Assembly: GCF_022581195.2 (NCBI RefSeq)
Contig: NC_061455.1
Location: 11,116,189 to 11,180,188 of the forward strand
DNA length: 64,000 nucleotides
DNA from: Helicoverpa zea
Lineage: Eukaryota > Arthropoda > Insecta > Lepidoptera > Noctuidae
Direction: 5' to 3'
The position numbers were made by a program, and so were the translations under genes. A model generated the notes under the pieces. The model saw nothing but the letters and a program-made list of their open reading frames with translations, ran no database searches and was not told the origin of the DNA. How positions within the stretch are numbered: position 1 is the first letter of the stretch; the number at the start of each line of letters is the position of its first letter. Of the stretch, positions 36,401 through 46,861 are shown piece by piece.

Positions 36401-38557
36401 TGCAAATAAATAACAAGGTCCACAGTACTGAACTTTGACTGCCGCTATCAGTATCACAGTTTAAAACAAAAATATTTATATTGTTCACGTACCTAGCACC
36501 CTTGATAATGTTATTACAACCGGGTTATGAACCCACTATGTACTTGTGTGTCATTTGTGTTGCTGTTACGTAATATTTGTATGGCGGCCATGTTTTTGTC
36601 CTTGTTTGCTGAAGTTATATAGTACCTTAATTCTATCTCAAACATGCAAGTGTACCTACCTTACATATTATGCAAGTTTGCTGTGAAATGAAAACAAACT
36701 GTTTGTTGTACGTATGTTGGTGAGAAACCTTGGTCGTATGAAAAACAATGGAATGTTGACGGTTAGCCATATTTTTTGCTACATTAAACTTGACATGCGT
36801 AGGGTCTTCGATAGACTAGGTTCCGTTTATAATAATACTAGGAATACATACGGCCAAGGGTCTATGTCTATTTAATTCTGCCGCTCTCAGATCAGACCCT
36901 TTTCTTATAGAATATCATAACCTTATTCCCTTTCTCCAGGTTGGCATTGAAGGCATCACGTACGCGGGTAACCATGGTCTGGAGATCCTACACCCAGATG
37001 GCAGCAAGTTCGTTCACCCCATGCCTATGGAGTTACAGGACAAAGTCGTCGATCTGCTCAAGGCTTTGCAAGAACAGGTAAGTCTTTTCCCTCTGGATTT
37101 ATTCACTTAATTGGCAGAAAGAATAGTAGGTAATAGGACATATTCAACATTCAACAAGCTAATGTCCTAGCATCCTAAATTACTCGTCGGGGTCGGCTTC
37201 TAGTCTAACCTGACGCAGCTGAGAAGCAGTATTTTACATGGACCGTCTCTCTGATCACAACACAGAGGGACTCGTCATAACAACATCGTCCATTCACGCT
37301 GATTGCTTAACCCTATGAGCGATCGGCCCATGCGACTGTTACTTAGCTACGTGCTCCTAGATGATTCTATCTAAGAGACTACGCTAGATGATTCTATATA
37401 AGGGACTACAAACCAACCCCTTAATACCTATTCCTTATTTCCCTCTCCAGGTGTGCAAAGACGGAGCCTGGGTAGAGAACAAGGGAGCTCTCCTGACGTT
37501 CCACTACCGCGAGACGCCGGCGGACAAGCGGCCGGCGCTGGTGGAGCAAGCTCGCAAGCTCATCACGGCGGCCGGCTTCACGCCCGCGCCTGCGCACTGC
37601 GCCCTCGAGGCCAGGCCACCCGTCGAGTGGGACAAGGGTACGTCCCTAGATATAAATGGAAACAAACCTTTTATAAAGACAAGCCCCTTTACAGTGCAAT
37701 AGAAAAAATGTATAAAGAATAGCACCATCTCTCAAGACTTTGTAGGTTTTACGAAAGCCTGTAATACTAAACCGACAGAAGGGAATGCAAGAAGGTATAT
37801 AGATAATTTTCATAGTGACTCATTAGAATAAATAGTTAGTGCGAGGAGGAAATTAAACTACTTCTCATAGGTGGTACGAGTTGGTAGTACGACAAGGACT
37901 AAGCCATTTTTCTACAGATTTAGGTGTCCGTTTTCTGGATAATTGCCAAACCTTATCTCAATTTGAGAATGTTCCCCTTCCCAGGTCGTGCCTCCATTTA
38001 CATCTTGAGGACAGCCTTCGGTTTGGACTGGAGCGAAAGAATTAGGATTATCTACGCTGGTGATGACGTCACCGATGAAGATGCCATGTTGGTGAGTATC
38101 TACCGTTAACAAAACTATCTTTGAATTACAGAAAAAATATTTTTTAAAATCATCAGATACGTCCTGAAAGTTGAACTGGAAATCAACATTTTGTTGAATT
38201 TAGGAAACTGAAAATCACCAATGAGGTGGTGAATCCACACTTACCTTTATTTTTTCCCAATTCCAGGCCCTCAAAGGTATGGCAGCTACATTCCGCATCG
38301 CGTCATCTCACATCACGAAAACATCAGCGGAACGCCGTCTATCCTCCACGGACTCAGTCCTGGCCATGCTCAAATGGGTGGAACGTCACTTTTCCCGCCG
38401 CAAGCCGCGCGCCAACTCGCTGACGTACAAAAGCGCGCGAAAGGCCAGAGACACCATACAGATGCACATGTCTTACCAGATGCCAGCTAAGACCTCCCCG
38501 CGTCACACTCCCCCGCTCACGCCCGATAAAACCTCCAGCGGGTCCGAGTCCAGTTAA
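27440..38557 (+). CDS. TPS: Trehalose-6-phosphate synthase/phosphatase, 12 exons, complete
   Basis: Makes trehalose-6-phosphate from UDP-glucose and glucose-6-phosphate, and carries a phosphatase domain that can release trehalose, the main insect blood sugar; cytosolic, chiefly fat body. Coding exons: 27440-27570, 31559-31715, 33371-33646, 33732-33849, 33936-34383, 34467-34709, 35057-35251, 35384-35573, 36940-37077, 37451-37637, 37985-38091, 38267-38557. All junctions are GT-AG, all phases agree, and the total is 2,481 bases or 826 aa, the size I expect for lepidopteran TPS. The GT20 synthase half has SNRLPF (23-28), HDYHL (175-179), DRLDYTKG (305-312) and DGMNLVAKEF. The HAD-type phosphatase half has DYDGT (536-540, nucleophile D536), ISGR and GDDVTDED (720-727). 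The tail is Ser/Thr/Pro-rich. Start: ATG 27440 in context aaaacATGa; upstream TTG codons in frame are not starts. Exon 10 is notably GC-rich at third positions. Confidence 0.96.
27571..31558 (+). other. TPS intron 1
   Basis: A 3,988-bp intron (GTACTG...CTCAG) splitting a serine codon. It contains a family A tail fragment (about 29000-29110) and a fragment of the short repeat seen at 5530-5625 (31342-31400). I see no nested gene. The rest is AT-rich and unclassified. As the first and longest intron it is the likeliest place for regulatory sequence, but I see no specific site. Confidence 0.8.
31716..33370 (+). other. TPS intron 2
   Basis: A 1,655-bp intron (GTAAAT...TCCAG) in phase 0. It is AT-rich. 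No nested exon, RNA gene or recognisable repeat is seen. Short open frames on both strands have no motif. Confidence 0.8.
35574..36939 (+). other. TPS intron 8, containing a perfect 23-bp hairpin
   Basis: A 1,366-bp intron (GTGAGT...TCCAG) within the phosphatase domain. At 35814-35864 two 23-base arms (start taagttagttaaagtgaa) are exact reverse complements around the 5-base loop attaa. The remainder is AT-rich with no identified repeat. Confidence 0.8.
37160..37370 (+). repeat. Family B repeat in TPS intron 9
   Basis: Contains 'ggggtcggcttctagtctaa'+cc, 'cagctgagaagcagtatttt' and 'acagagggactcgtcataac'. These are diverged versions of family B blocks in the order seen at 4248-4432. It occupies most of the 373-bp intron 9 (37078-37450), so the intron has grown by insertion. 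Confidence 0.55.
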
Positions 38558-39840
38558 ACCATCAACTGTCCTTTATCTATGACATCTGTAGACTAACAAA
38601 ATACTGTACTCTAAAAAGGACAGCATGCTTTTAGAAAGAAGATTTCAAGTCTTTCTTGATTTGAATGAATCAAGAATACTGCAATTTCATCATTGGTAGA
38701 TACTAGGTAGTGTGTTAGTCCATCGATGTCGTTTATCCTATCAGTGTAATACTTAAGCGTCGTGTTATTTAATTCCATAAGTAGTTGTTAATTTCTCATT
38801 ATCATTTAATGATTTATTCCAACACTTTTTTATGTCGCTGAAATAGCAAAGCTGAGGCTGCTGAAAAAATATTTTTATTTTATAAACGATTGTGTCGAAG
38901 TTTGATATTGAACAAAATGTTTCCTAAAAGTCCTTGCCAAATATATTTCAAAAATGTATTGAAAATATTCTTAATATATCGATGTATATGAAGTGTGATA
39001 AATGTATTAATTACACTTCTTGATTATGTAACAACAGAGTAGTCAGTATTTAATACTAAAAAACGTTCCTGCAGCTTTAAACTTTAGGAAATAAAAACGA
39101 CGCACTTTTTAGTTTCAAAATTACATAATCATCAAACTGAGCTTATTCACTGAGATCATAATTTAGTAAAATTGACTGAATAGTATTTATAAATTATTTG
39201 TCTAAATTATACTCTTGAAGACCTGACATTAATGTTAAAATAATTGGATGTTTAAGTTTCATGATACAATCCCATATAGATGTTACTAAGTACTTCACTC
39301 GTGTAGCGTAACGTTGCATGCCATTTAGTGATACAACTTATTTATGTGATAGACTAGTGATAATTCGTCTGTAAGGCTATGTAATGTTATATTAAACGTA
39401 GGTACGTAATGAGATTAGTGCACAACTTTAAATAGCGCACGATCCGTAGTGATTTTGATGCATTTTCAAGTTTGGCTATGTAATAGTGAAACGATGCGCA
39501 TTTTACATGTATGGCTAATGTTTTGAAGCATATATATCAACAGATATCAATTAACATAAGTGTATTTATGCACCTTTTGCTATATTCAAACCGTAATCTA
39601 AATGTGAATTTAACTTATACTCTTGTTGTATCTAACCTTATTATCATCTGACGTGTAAATCTCTGCGATGTTGTAAATAATGTGATCTATATATAAAGAT
39701 TGTAATACTGAACTAGTCTAGATGTTCATGCCAGGCCGTGGCAAACACGCACTGAAATGTCTCGAATTTGTATCATCCTGTATTTTTAGATACATATTGA
39801 TGTTATAAGGATTCCAATAAAACTTTCATGAGACGGAAAA
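38558..39840 (+). other. TPS 3' UTR
   Basis: The sequence after the stop codon is AT-rich with no coding frame and leads to AATAAA at 39816-39821, in 'attccaataaaactttcatg'. A cleavage site near 39835-39845 would give a 3' UTR of about 1.28 kb. Its exact end is inferred. Confidence 0.55.
39816..39821 (+). terminator. Poly(A) signal of TPS
   Basis: Canonical AATAAA on the plus strand, about 1.26 kb after the TPS stop codon and some 180 bases before the putative YIPF6 poly(A) signal read from the other strand (tttatt at 39998-40003). It is the last plus-strand signal before the convergent gene. Confidence 0.5.
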
Positions 39841-39997
39841 TAGTTTTTTAATTGATAATATATACAAAAACGGTCATCTACAATCTTAGTAAAAGAATGA
39901 TTGACTCGAGTCAACGTTTCTAAAACTGGAATGTTAACATTGTGCCATATACCATACGAGTAAGTGTATCCAAAAGAACTAAACATCGATGACGTAG

Positions 39998-40003
39998 TTT
40001 ATT
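39998..40003 (-). terminator. Putative poly(A) signal of YIPF6
   Basis: AATAAA on the minus strand (tttatt on plus), about 106 bases past the YIPF6 stop codon at 40109. With the TPS signal at 39816, the two convergent transcripts would end some 140 bases apart without overlap. Confidence 0.4.
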
Positions 40004-40108
40004 TTTATGAATAAATACATTAGTTACAGTCAAGAGTGATGCACTTAATTAACGTATATTCACAATTACACTAAAGAGTCTGTATCACAATAAATGCTTG
40101 TCTATGGC

Positions 40109-43100
40109 CTAGACGTTGCTGTGTGACACGACGAGCCACGACAGTATGAAGTAGAACAGGCAGATGGGGTACACTGCCAGCGCCTTCTTGCCTTCAGGCT
40201 GGCTGTCTCCCAGGAACTTCGTCGCGGCTGGAACCGTACAGTACAACATATTAATATACTCTTCTTATTTCTGCCATATAGATTGGTATCTTGTCCTGGG
40301 TTACGCTTTGGCACACCCTGCCGTATATCCGAACACGAAAAAGCCAATAACGGATACTCCAAAACATATATTTAACATAATTATGTCGCCATAACTTTAA
40401 TTGAGAAAGAAATAACATGGCGATCCATTTTCAATGGCAGATAAAGATAATGGATGGACTATTAAGTTAATGAGAACTTGCAACTACTAATACACATTTT
40501 AATACACAATACTCATAAATCCATCCACCTAATCATAATCAGTATACATAAACTAATTTTATGTTTCCCATAAAATATCTATAAATTCTAGATTTTATGT
40601 ATTGCCCTAATAATTTGGCCTCTAACTTATCCCAGTTTATGAACCTAATAAAATCTACCAACCACATCTACACAAACTTATTTTATAAAGACAAAAAGGT
40701 TGTTTGTTTGCACGCGAAAGTATCAGAAAACAACTGAGGCCCGATTCTCCTAAGTTAATAATGTCAAAATTGAATAGAAATCGAATCTCAATATGATCGC
40801 AATAGCAGTTTTAACCATATCGGGCATTCTGCTACAAAAAGACCAATCGTATTCCAACGACATTCGATTGGTTTGCGATTGGTCTGCTATTTTGGTGATT
40901 TTGGTCTATACGGTAGTTTGCTCTACAATCATATCATTATCATTTGTCTGCAAATGATTTACGATTGCACGTAAATCATTTGCAGACAAAATGATTCATT
41001 ATTGAATGACAGAAAAGATTAAAAACGTTTATTTCAAAGAAAAAATAAGGGGAATGCCACATACGCTTCAATCGTAATCGAGTCGTGATTGGATCGCAGT
41101 CGAATGTGAATCGTATGTCGCTTAAGTAAAATTAGGAGAATCGGGCCACTGATTCTATTTAAAAAAATCTTTCTGTGTCAAATAGCGCGTTTATTGAAGA
41201 AGGCTTACACACCTTTTTATCAAGATACGCGAATAAGTTCACATGGAATGCGGTAGGAGTCGCTAGTAGAAGCTAGTCCTTTGCATAAAATCGAACAAAT
41301 TATAATCTTAATAGGTATAGGTAGTGTTAAGGTCCCAGTAGTAAAGTCCCATGCAGCCCAATATTAACAGAATAAAATTAACTTTAAAAAATCATACGAA
41401 AGAACTCACCAAACGTAGCCCAGATGAAGCCGACCATAGATATGACCAGCCTGAGGAAGAAGAGGAACGTGGTCTGTGTAGTAAACAGTATGACGCGACA
41501 GAGCACCAGCGACAGCGCCACCGGGAACATGCAGTAGCCCAGCACGCATACTGACTGGAAAAACGAACTGCAACACAAGAAGATTGATTGTTAAAGTTAG
41601 CCTCCGTACCTCGAGTGTATGTTACGGCCCTTCAGAGAGCAGTCAACTCTGCAGGGCCAACCTGCCGGGGCTACGGGATTGTTCGAAAGATATACTGAGG
41701 CCCGGGATCATGGAGTAACATGATGGGTTTTAGTGTGAGACCACTGCACAGTGATGTAATCATTTCCCAGAAAAAGAAATAGTAGTGTCGAAACAATGCA
41801 ATATAACGTATTTTTGTAGGCATACAAACACAACCTAACACCTAACCTAACAGTAACTAAATACAATTTCATTTCACTCATGCTGAATAAGATGTATTTT
41901 GACACGACTTGTGCCTCACTACACATAAAGACAATCAATTGTTAGACTACCTATTGTTAGACACTATAAACACCAGCTAGTGCGCCCAAATCGCACCACA
42001 TTACATTTACGCTCAGACGTGGAGACTGCCCCCCAGTCAACTTGGGTCATGACAATCTACCTCGGTCAAATTGTGTAAAATACCTAGGATTCTACCTGGA
42101 TAGGAGACTAACATGGAAAGACCACCTAAGGACAAAAAGGACAGAAATAAACTACCGTTTCAAAAGTCTCCTTTGGCTACTGGGTCGACAATCTGCATTA
42201 TCACTGAGTAACAAGCTAAGAGTGTACTGCGCCATTATAAAACCAATCTGGACATATGGCATCCAACTGTGGACCTCTGCTAGCAAATCGAACATTATGT
42301 GCATACAAAGAGCCTAAAACAATATCTTGAGGGTCATAGCAGCTGCCCCTTGGTACTCAGAAATCCACCAGTATCTGGAAATGCCAACCATTCATGAAGA
42401 AACCAAACGGTACCTCAACAGATATAAGGAAAGGTTGAGCTCCCATCCAAATCCTCTGTCACAGTCACTACTGGTGCAGAACCATCTAAAAAGAGACTCA
42501 AGAAAGCTGACATTGTGCTGCCTGACTAAATAGAATTGGGCACTGGCCCCATTACTATAAATACCCTTCTAGTATCTCCACGCATCTGATCATAGTCTGA
42601 GTAGACTGATAGCAAAAACTTTAAACACCATCTGTGTCAATTACAAAACATATATATTACGTGTTATATTATTATTTACCAAGTTAAGGTAAATTACTTA
42701 AAAATACAATATTTTCAGTAAAATGAAAACAGTATTGTATATTTTCTGACAGCACGTAGCTTAAAATATGAAAGTTATACTTACATGTTACCACCCAGCA
42801 ATTTAGAGTTTAATGTGACAACGGCAGCTCCAATCCATACTAATACAAATACTTCTGCAAACTCTGGGCCACCGTCATTGGTGTTGTCTGCTACCTCTGT
42901 GCCTTGTAGGATGGTGGCCATCAGAGTACAGAGCAAGAGGGGGCCCCATAGATCCCCTGGAAACATTGGTAAAGTAATATTAGATAATATTATTAAGTAA
43001 TATTAGATATCCCTGTAGTGATAAGTCAGGAAGGGCAAAACCGTTCTCTGGTATTATGAATAACTGCCAAAGAAATGTCAACTATAATGACGTTGTTATA

Positions 43101-44527
43101 AAAGCGAAAATAACTTTTACACATAAAGACATAATCTTTGTTGTTATTAAAAAATTCTTTGACCTATTAATTTTGTATTGAAGTGGTTTTTGTTACAAGC
43201 CAAATTGATGTTTAAGATTATTGTCTATGTAATGCTTGTGCGTTATCTTAAGTTAAAACTGAAGTACAATCACTTGATAGTGAAGGTAATCAATTGATTG
43301 ATACCTATCTAAACACTATAATTGTAACAAATTTTTCATAATGGGGTTTTATGGCAAAGAACCTAGAAACTAAAAATTATAAATATACTTGTTTCTATAA
43401 AACTAGGATGCTAAAAAAAATAAAAAATTAACTCACATTCTTTTAACAAACTAGTCTTCTCTCTAGGAATTAGTACATGGTAAAACTTATTCCCGACTGC
43501 TCTCAGATCTCGCAGCTAAAAATTATAAATAATGAACATTAATAATTTTGACAATAACTGCATATCCTTAAATAAAAACTACAAGGTAAATAAAAATAAA
43601 GTGCTAAATCTACAGTTTCTATTGGAAATTAAATATATTTTTGGAAAAATCGCAAGATTGGAGTTCACCAAAACACCTATACTCATTACAATCATAGACA
43701 ACTCGTAACACAGTTAAAGCTAAACAAAAAAAAGAATGAAGTTGGTCCATAAAGTAGCCACTTGCCATAACAAATGGAAGTGCATCTTAACAATAAATAA
43801 TAGGACCACTTCATTACGGCAATCATTCACTTGCTACTTAACTGAAAATCTACTGTATTCTGTGTTGCACTAGGTTAGAATTTCTCTGCCATCACTCTTC
43901 AGAATCTCAGTTTATACAGTAACAATACAATTTACATATGCTCATGGTACCCGTATATAGAATTTAACCTTATATGAGTGTAGATCTATCTTGTGACATA
44001 AATATATATATTTTCAACATAGATTGGATTGATATTTTGAATACTAGGCAGATCAATTACCAGAAAGGTTAATTGTTATTTTAACTTATTTAACAAATTA
44101 CTACTATTTACCTACTAATATCTACTATTCAAGAAATACGTAGTATCCATCTAACTTCCGTAAGTATGTTCATTTGCAAATGGTAAACTTACAAATGTTT
44201 CTTTGATAGGTTCATCAAGAGTGTTGAATTCCATGCTGTCTCCGGAGGGTATGCCTCTTGAGGGTATGTTCATCTCACCCTCCACAACTCCCACGTCCCC
44301 CGCAGGGTACATCTAGATAACAATAATATATCTATTGCATACAATATTGAACAATACGCATATAATTATTATGGTATAAAAAATGGATGCAGAGTAATCA
44401 AATAGCAGCTTAAATAATATCAGTGTAATTGATTCATTAAAACTTAATTATTTTGAGGACGTTGTGGACTAATAGGACTGATAAAAATAGTACATACCGT
44501 AAACTGAACAACATTATCGAGGTACAT
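40109..44527 (-). CDS. YIPF6: YIPF6 (Yip1-domain Golgi membrane protein), six exons, complete
   Basis: Yip1-family proteins are five-pass membrane proteins of ER and Golgi that act with Rab GTPases and in vesicle traffic. Coding exons on the minus strand: 44527-44498, 44312-44193, 43515-43437, 42956-42785, 41567-41410, 40227-40109. Splice phases agree and total 678 bases, 225 aa (human YIPF6 is about 236). The order of conserved pieces matches YIPF6: VVEGEMNIP, LRDLRAVGNKFYHVL, 'WDLWGPLLLCTLMATILQGT', GPEFAEVFVLVW, 'TLNSKLLGGNISFFQSVCVL'+GYC, and the C-terminal KKALAVYPICLFYFILSW. Hydrophobic segments fit five membrane spans after a cytosolic N-terminus. The start is ATG 44527; a second in-frame ATG opens exon 2 at 44312, so a shorter start is possible. 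The gene is tail-to-tail with TPS and head-to-head with ANAPC11. Confidence 0.93.
40674..41277 (+). repeat. Helitron-like repeat interrupted by a MITE
   Basis: The left piece (40674-40737) contains 'gtttgtttgcacgcgaaag' and 'aaaacaactga'. The right piece (41148-41277) continues with 'actgattctatttaaaaaaa' and ends 'gtcgctagtagaagCTAGT', the same terminus type as the repeat ending at 1550. Removing the intervening 410-bp MITE and one copy of actga rejoins a typical 'caactgattc' stretch. It lies in YIPF6 intron 5. Confidence 0.6.
40738..41147. mobile_element. MITE, 410 bp, 16-bp perfect TIRs, 5-bp target duplication
   Basis: The ends are ggcccgattctcctaa (40738-40753) and its exact reverse complement (41132-41147), flanked by actga at 40733-40737 and 41148-41152. 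The interior has no ORF but contains a perfect 21-bp stem (40943-40963 with 40970-40990) around the loop attgca. It is inserted in an older Helitron-like repeat. The superfamily is open: GG..C ends resemble PIF/Harbinger, but the duplication is not the usual TWA. Confidence 0.75.
41630..41740 (+). repeat. Short interspersed repeat, family A
   Basis: Contains 'ctgccggggctacgggattg'+ttcgaaaga and then gatgggttttagtgtgag, a diverged and shortened version of the 3270-3500 copy. It lies in YIPF6 intron 4. Confidence 0.5.
41965..42540 (+). pseudogene. Relic of a Jockey-like LINE reverse transcriptase C-terminus
   Basis: Plus-strand codons give CVKYLGFYLDRRLTWKDHL, 'KLRVYCAIIKPIWTYGIQLW', IQRA-stop-NNILRVIAAAPWY and 'HEETKRYLNRYKERLSSHPN'. 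These are the post-polymerase region of Jockey-clade LINE proteins. An in-frame TAA (42315-42317) sits where the family has Gln, and a frameshift near 42030 separates the upstream part. It is 5'-truncated, dead and antisense to YIPF6, in whose intron 4 it lies. Confidence 0.75.
42541..42784. other. Remaining part of YIPF6 intron 4
   Basis: Between the LINE relic and exon 4 of YIPF6 the sequence is AT-rich with no repeat that I recognise. The intron as a whole (41568-42784) has grown mainly through the family A and Jockey-like insertions. Confidence 0.5.
43516..44192 (-). other. YIPF6 intron 2
   Basis: A 677-bp AT-rich intron (donor GTAAGT at 44192-44187, acceptor TTTTTAG before 43515). I see no repeat, RNA or exon in it. 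Confidence 0.7.
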
Positions 44528-45310
44528 CGTATTGGAAAACGATGATTACAGAGTAAAAGCCTATGACTCACTTAAACATATTTTGGGGCATAAAATGGAT
44601 TGCAAGGATCAAACACGTTCACAAGCCTATTTTAAAAGTATTTTGCAAAACTCTGGAGTACATTTTATGCCACCAAATTATTATTTTAGGGTGGAACTTT
44701 GAAAAAATCATGATATTATTTGCGACTGGATTAAGCATTTTTGCGGATACTTCAAGGATTAGAAACTTACGTCGTATTTCGTGTCGAATGAGGTCATGTT
44801 CGTTTTTGAGGCTGCACAATTCTAACACAATAAAATATGGATAAAATAAATAAACTCCAACACATCAAACACTCATTGAAAAATTCTCTGACATTTCGAG
44901 TTTCAGACTTGCCAATGTAAAAAAATGTTTTTTTTTTAATGGATACAAGCTGTGTAGTTGTCACTTCGCACCACTGTTTGCTGTGTTAGTTAACATAATT
45001 GTTATTCATAATACACATGCATCGTGATAAATTATTAAAATCTTATGAATTAATCACGTTGGAGACACAAGTTGCAACAATTATTCACCAAACATTCATA
45101 CTGCTGAAAATGCAGTGTTCTATGTAACAACGTCAACCTCAAAAAAACTAACCAAATTGTTTGTTGTCAAAGTGATCGATACGGTGGTTTTGTTTATAAA
45201 TTATTAACAGAATTTTATGAGAATTTGAGAACATTTTATACTATCTTTGAGTAACGGACATTAAATTTAAATACTTATTTCATTTTGAGGCATGCGGCAA
45301 TTTTCATGAT
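44528..45310. promoter_or_regulatory. Shared upstream region of YIPF6 and ANAPC11
   Basis: These 783 bases separate the divergent start codons of YIPF6 (minus, 44527) and ANAPC11 (plus, 45311). The sequence is AT-rich with no TATA box that I can place securely. It must contain both 5' UTRs and probably a shared promoter. A non-coding first exon for YIPF6 could lie in 44600-44850, but I see no decisive splice pair. Confidence 0.5.
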
Positions 45311-45647
45311 ATGAAAGTAACCGTTAAAAGTAAGTAACCTGTCAAGGCAACCTTCGTTTCTATTTTGATGTTAAATCGTGTCCAATTCTGATGTGAATGA
45401 CAACTGCGTAGGTTGGACGGGCGTAGCGACTTGGCGGTGGGTAGCCAACGACGACAACTGTGGTATTTGCCGCATGCCCTTCGACAGCTGTTGCCCTGAC
45501 TGCAAGCTACCGGGAGACGACTGCCCGCTGGTGTGGGGGGCCTGTTCCCACTGTTTCCACATCCACTGCATCGTTAAGTGGCTGCACTCCCAACCGCAGC
45601 AGCAGTGCCCCATGTGCAGGCAGGATTGGAAGTTCAACAACAAGTAG
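45311..45647 (+). CDS. ANAPC11: Anaphase-promoting complex subunit 11 (RING-H2), two exons
   Basis: ANAPC11 is the RING-H2 subunit of the anaphase-promoting complex; with the cullin APC2 it recruits the E2 that ubiquitinates cyclins and securin. Exon 1 (45311-45329) is only 19 coding bases, MKVTVK plus one base. An 82-bp intron follows (GTAAGT...CGTAG, 45330-45411) and exon 2 is 45412-45647, giving 84 aa, the same length as human ANAPC11. The join restores 'SWTGVATWRWVAND'. The zinc-binding residues are seen in CGIC...CCPDC...CPLVWGACSHCFHIHCIVKWL and CPMCRQDWKF. A longer single-exon reading from GTG 45378 lacks an ATG and breaks homology, so I reject it. Confidence 0.95.
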
Positions 45648-45745
45648 ATTATCTCTCAAGTAAGTACATAACTTTTCTTTGTTTTATCAAGTCAAAGGTT
45701 GTTTGATGACTAAATTTAACACGTTATTTGTTTTTGTGATGATGT

Positions 45746-45751
45746 AATAAA
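45746..45751 (+). terminator. Poly(A) signal of ANAPC11
   Basis: AATAAA about 100 bases after the ANAPC11 stop, in 'gatgtaataaatcagtgaag'. It is the first canonical signal downstream and gives a short 3' UTR. Confidence 0.45.
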
Positions 45752-45759
45752 TCAGTGAA

Positions 45760-46763
45760 GCCACTTTGTACAGTAGCATTCAAATACGGTAGTCAGTAGG
45801 CATGATTTGAAAACATTTTGATATCCAATTAGATAATATATGGAACAATTTTAAGTTAGTATTGCTTTCGTCAAGAGTCTGACCTGCTTTCTTAAGGAAC
45901 TACCCCTGCATCTGGATAAAAGGTGTTATGGCCTGTATGGAAGTGTCTTAACCTGTTGTATGCAGTGTGCCGATATATGCAAGACACAATAGATTTTCTA
46001 TTTATATTCTATAATTAGCGGCGTACAAGCAGTTAAGAGACTACACATATATATGGGCGATTCTCTGTAAGCTCGTAATCGGCTGTTCGGACCAATTTTT
46101 TCAATAAATAGTTTAATTCTTATTTAAAAAATCACATTTTATGAAACTTTAACCCTGAAGCTTCACGGGCCCTTTGTTTTTATAACCATAATTACTTTAA
46201 TTTTTTTTCTATACGTTTTAGAAGCTCGAAAAATACAGTCCCCTGGCTGTCCCTTTCACTGCATTCACACCTATAAATGCGATTTCCGAAAAACTTGATG
46301 AAACTACTTCTAATACTTGATGAAAATTCACTTGGCAGTTAATATCACAAACAAAAATAATAAAATTATATTATTTTCGTAAAACAAGCACTCATTACAA
46401 CTTTTTCGTTTTAATAAACTCCTGTAAACTTTGTCCTGAGAATTTTAATACAGTCCCCTGCCAAAAATTTAAATCAATCTTAAAAAAAAAACTATAATAT
46501 TTTACAATCGTTTTATTAGCGCAACGAAATGCAATTGTTGTGAAGTTGGCAAACTTATCAAATGCGGTAACGATACGCCATTCTGTTTAGTGTTAGAGCG
46601 TCATTTGTGAGGTGAACAAGCATTTGGGCCGCTAGCACACACAGGCCTCTGGTAAATAATTGTATGTAATTTAATTACTTAAATTATCTCTATTTATAGT
46701 TAAGAAAATAATTCTAACAAGCTTCTAGGCCTGATCATACAATCAGGGTTTGTATGATCAGGC
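45760..46763. other. Intergenic AT-rich stretch
   Basis: No exon recognised. The word acagtcccctg occurs at 46238 and 46451, hinting at an old internal duplication. A perfect 14-bp stem (46729-46742 with 46750-46763, gcctgatcatacaa) sits exactly where the downstream LINE seems to begin. Confidence 0.4.
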
Positions 46764-46861
46764 AGCCTGCGAAAAAACCGACTTAGACAAGTGGGACAAA
46801 TGGGAAATTAATAACTTTTACAGATTGGGAAAACCGATCGAAAACAAAACAAGGCCAATCC

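Noticed and set aside
41351..41554. Plus-strand ORF opposite YIPF6 exon 5
   Set aside because: It is the antisense shadow of the conserved YIPF6 exon (41410-41567).
45378..45647. Single-exon ANAPC11 from position 45378
   Set aside because: It begins with GTG and has a non-homologous N-terminus; the spliced form from ATG 45311 restores the conserved MKV...SWTGVATW start and the usual 84 residues.
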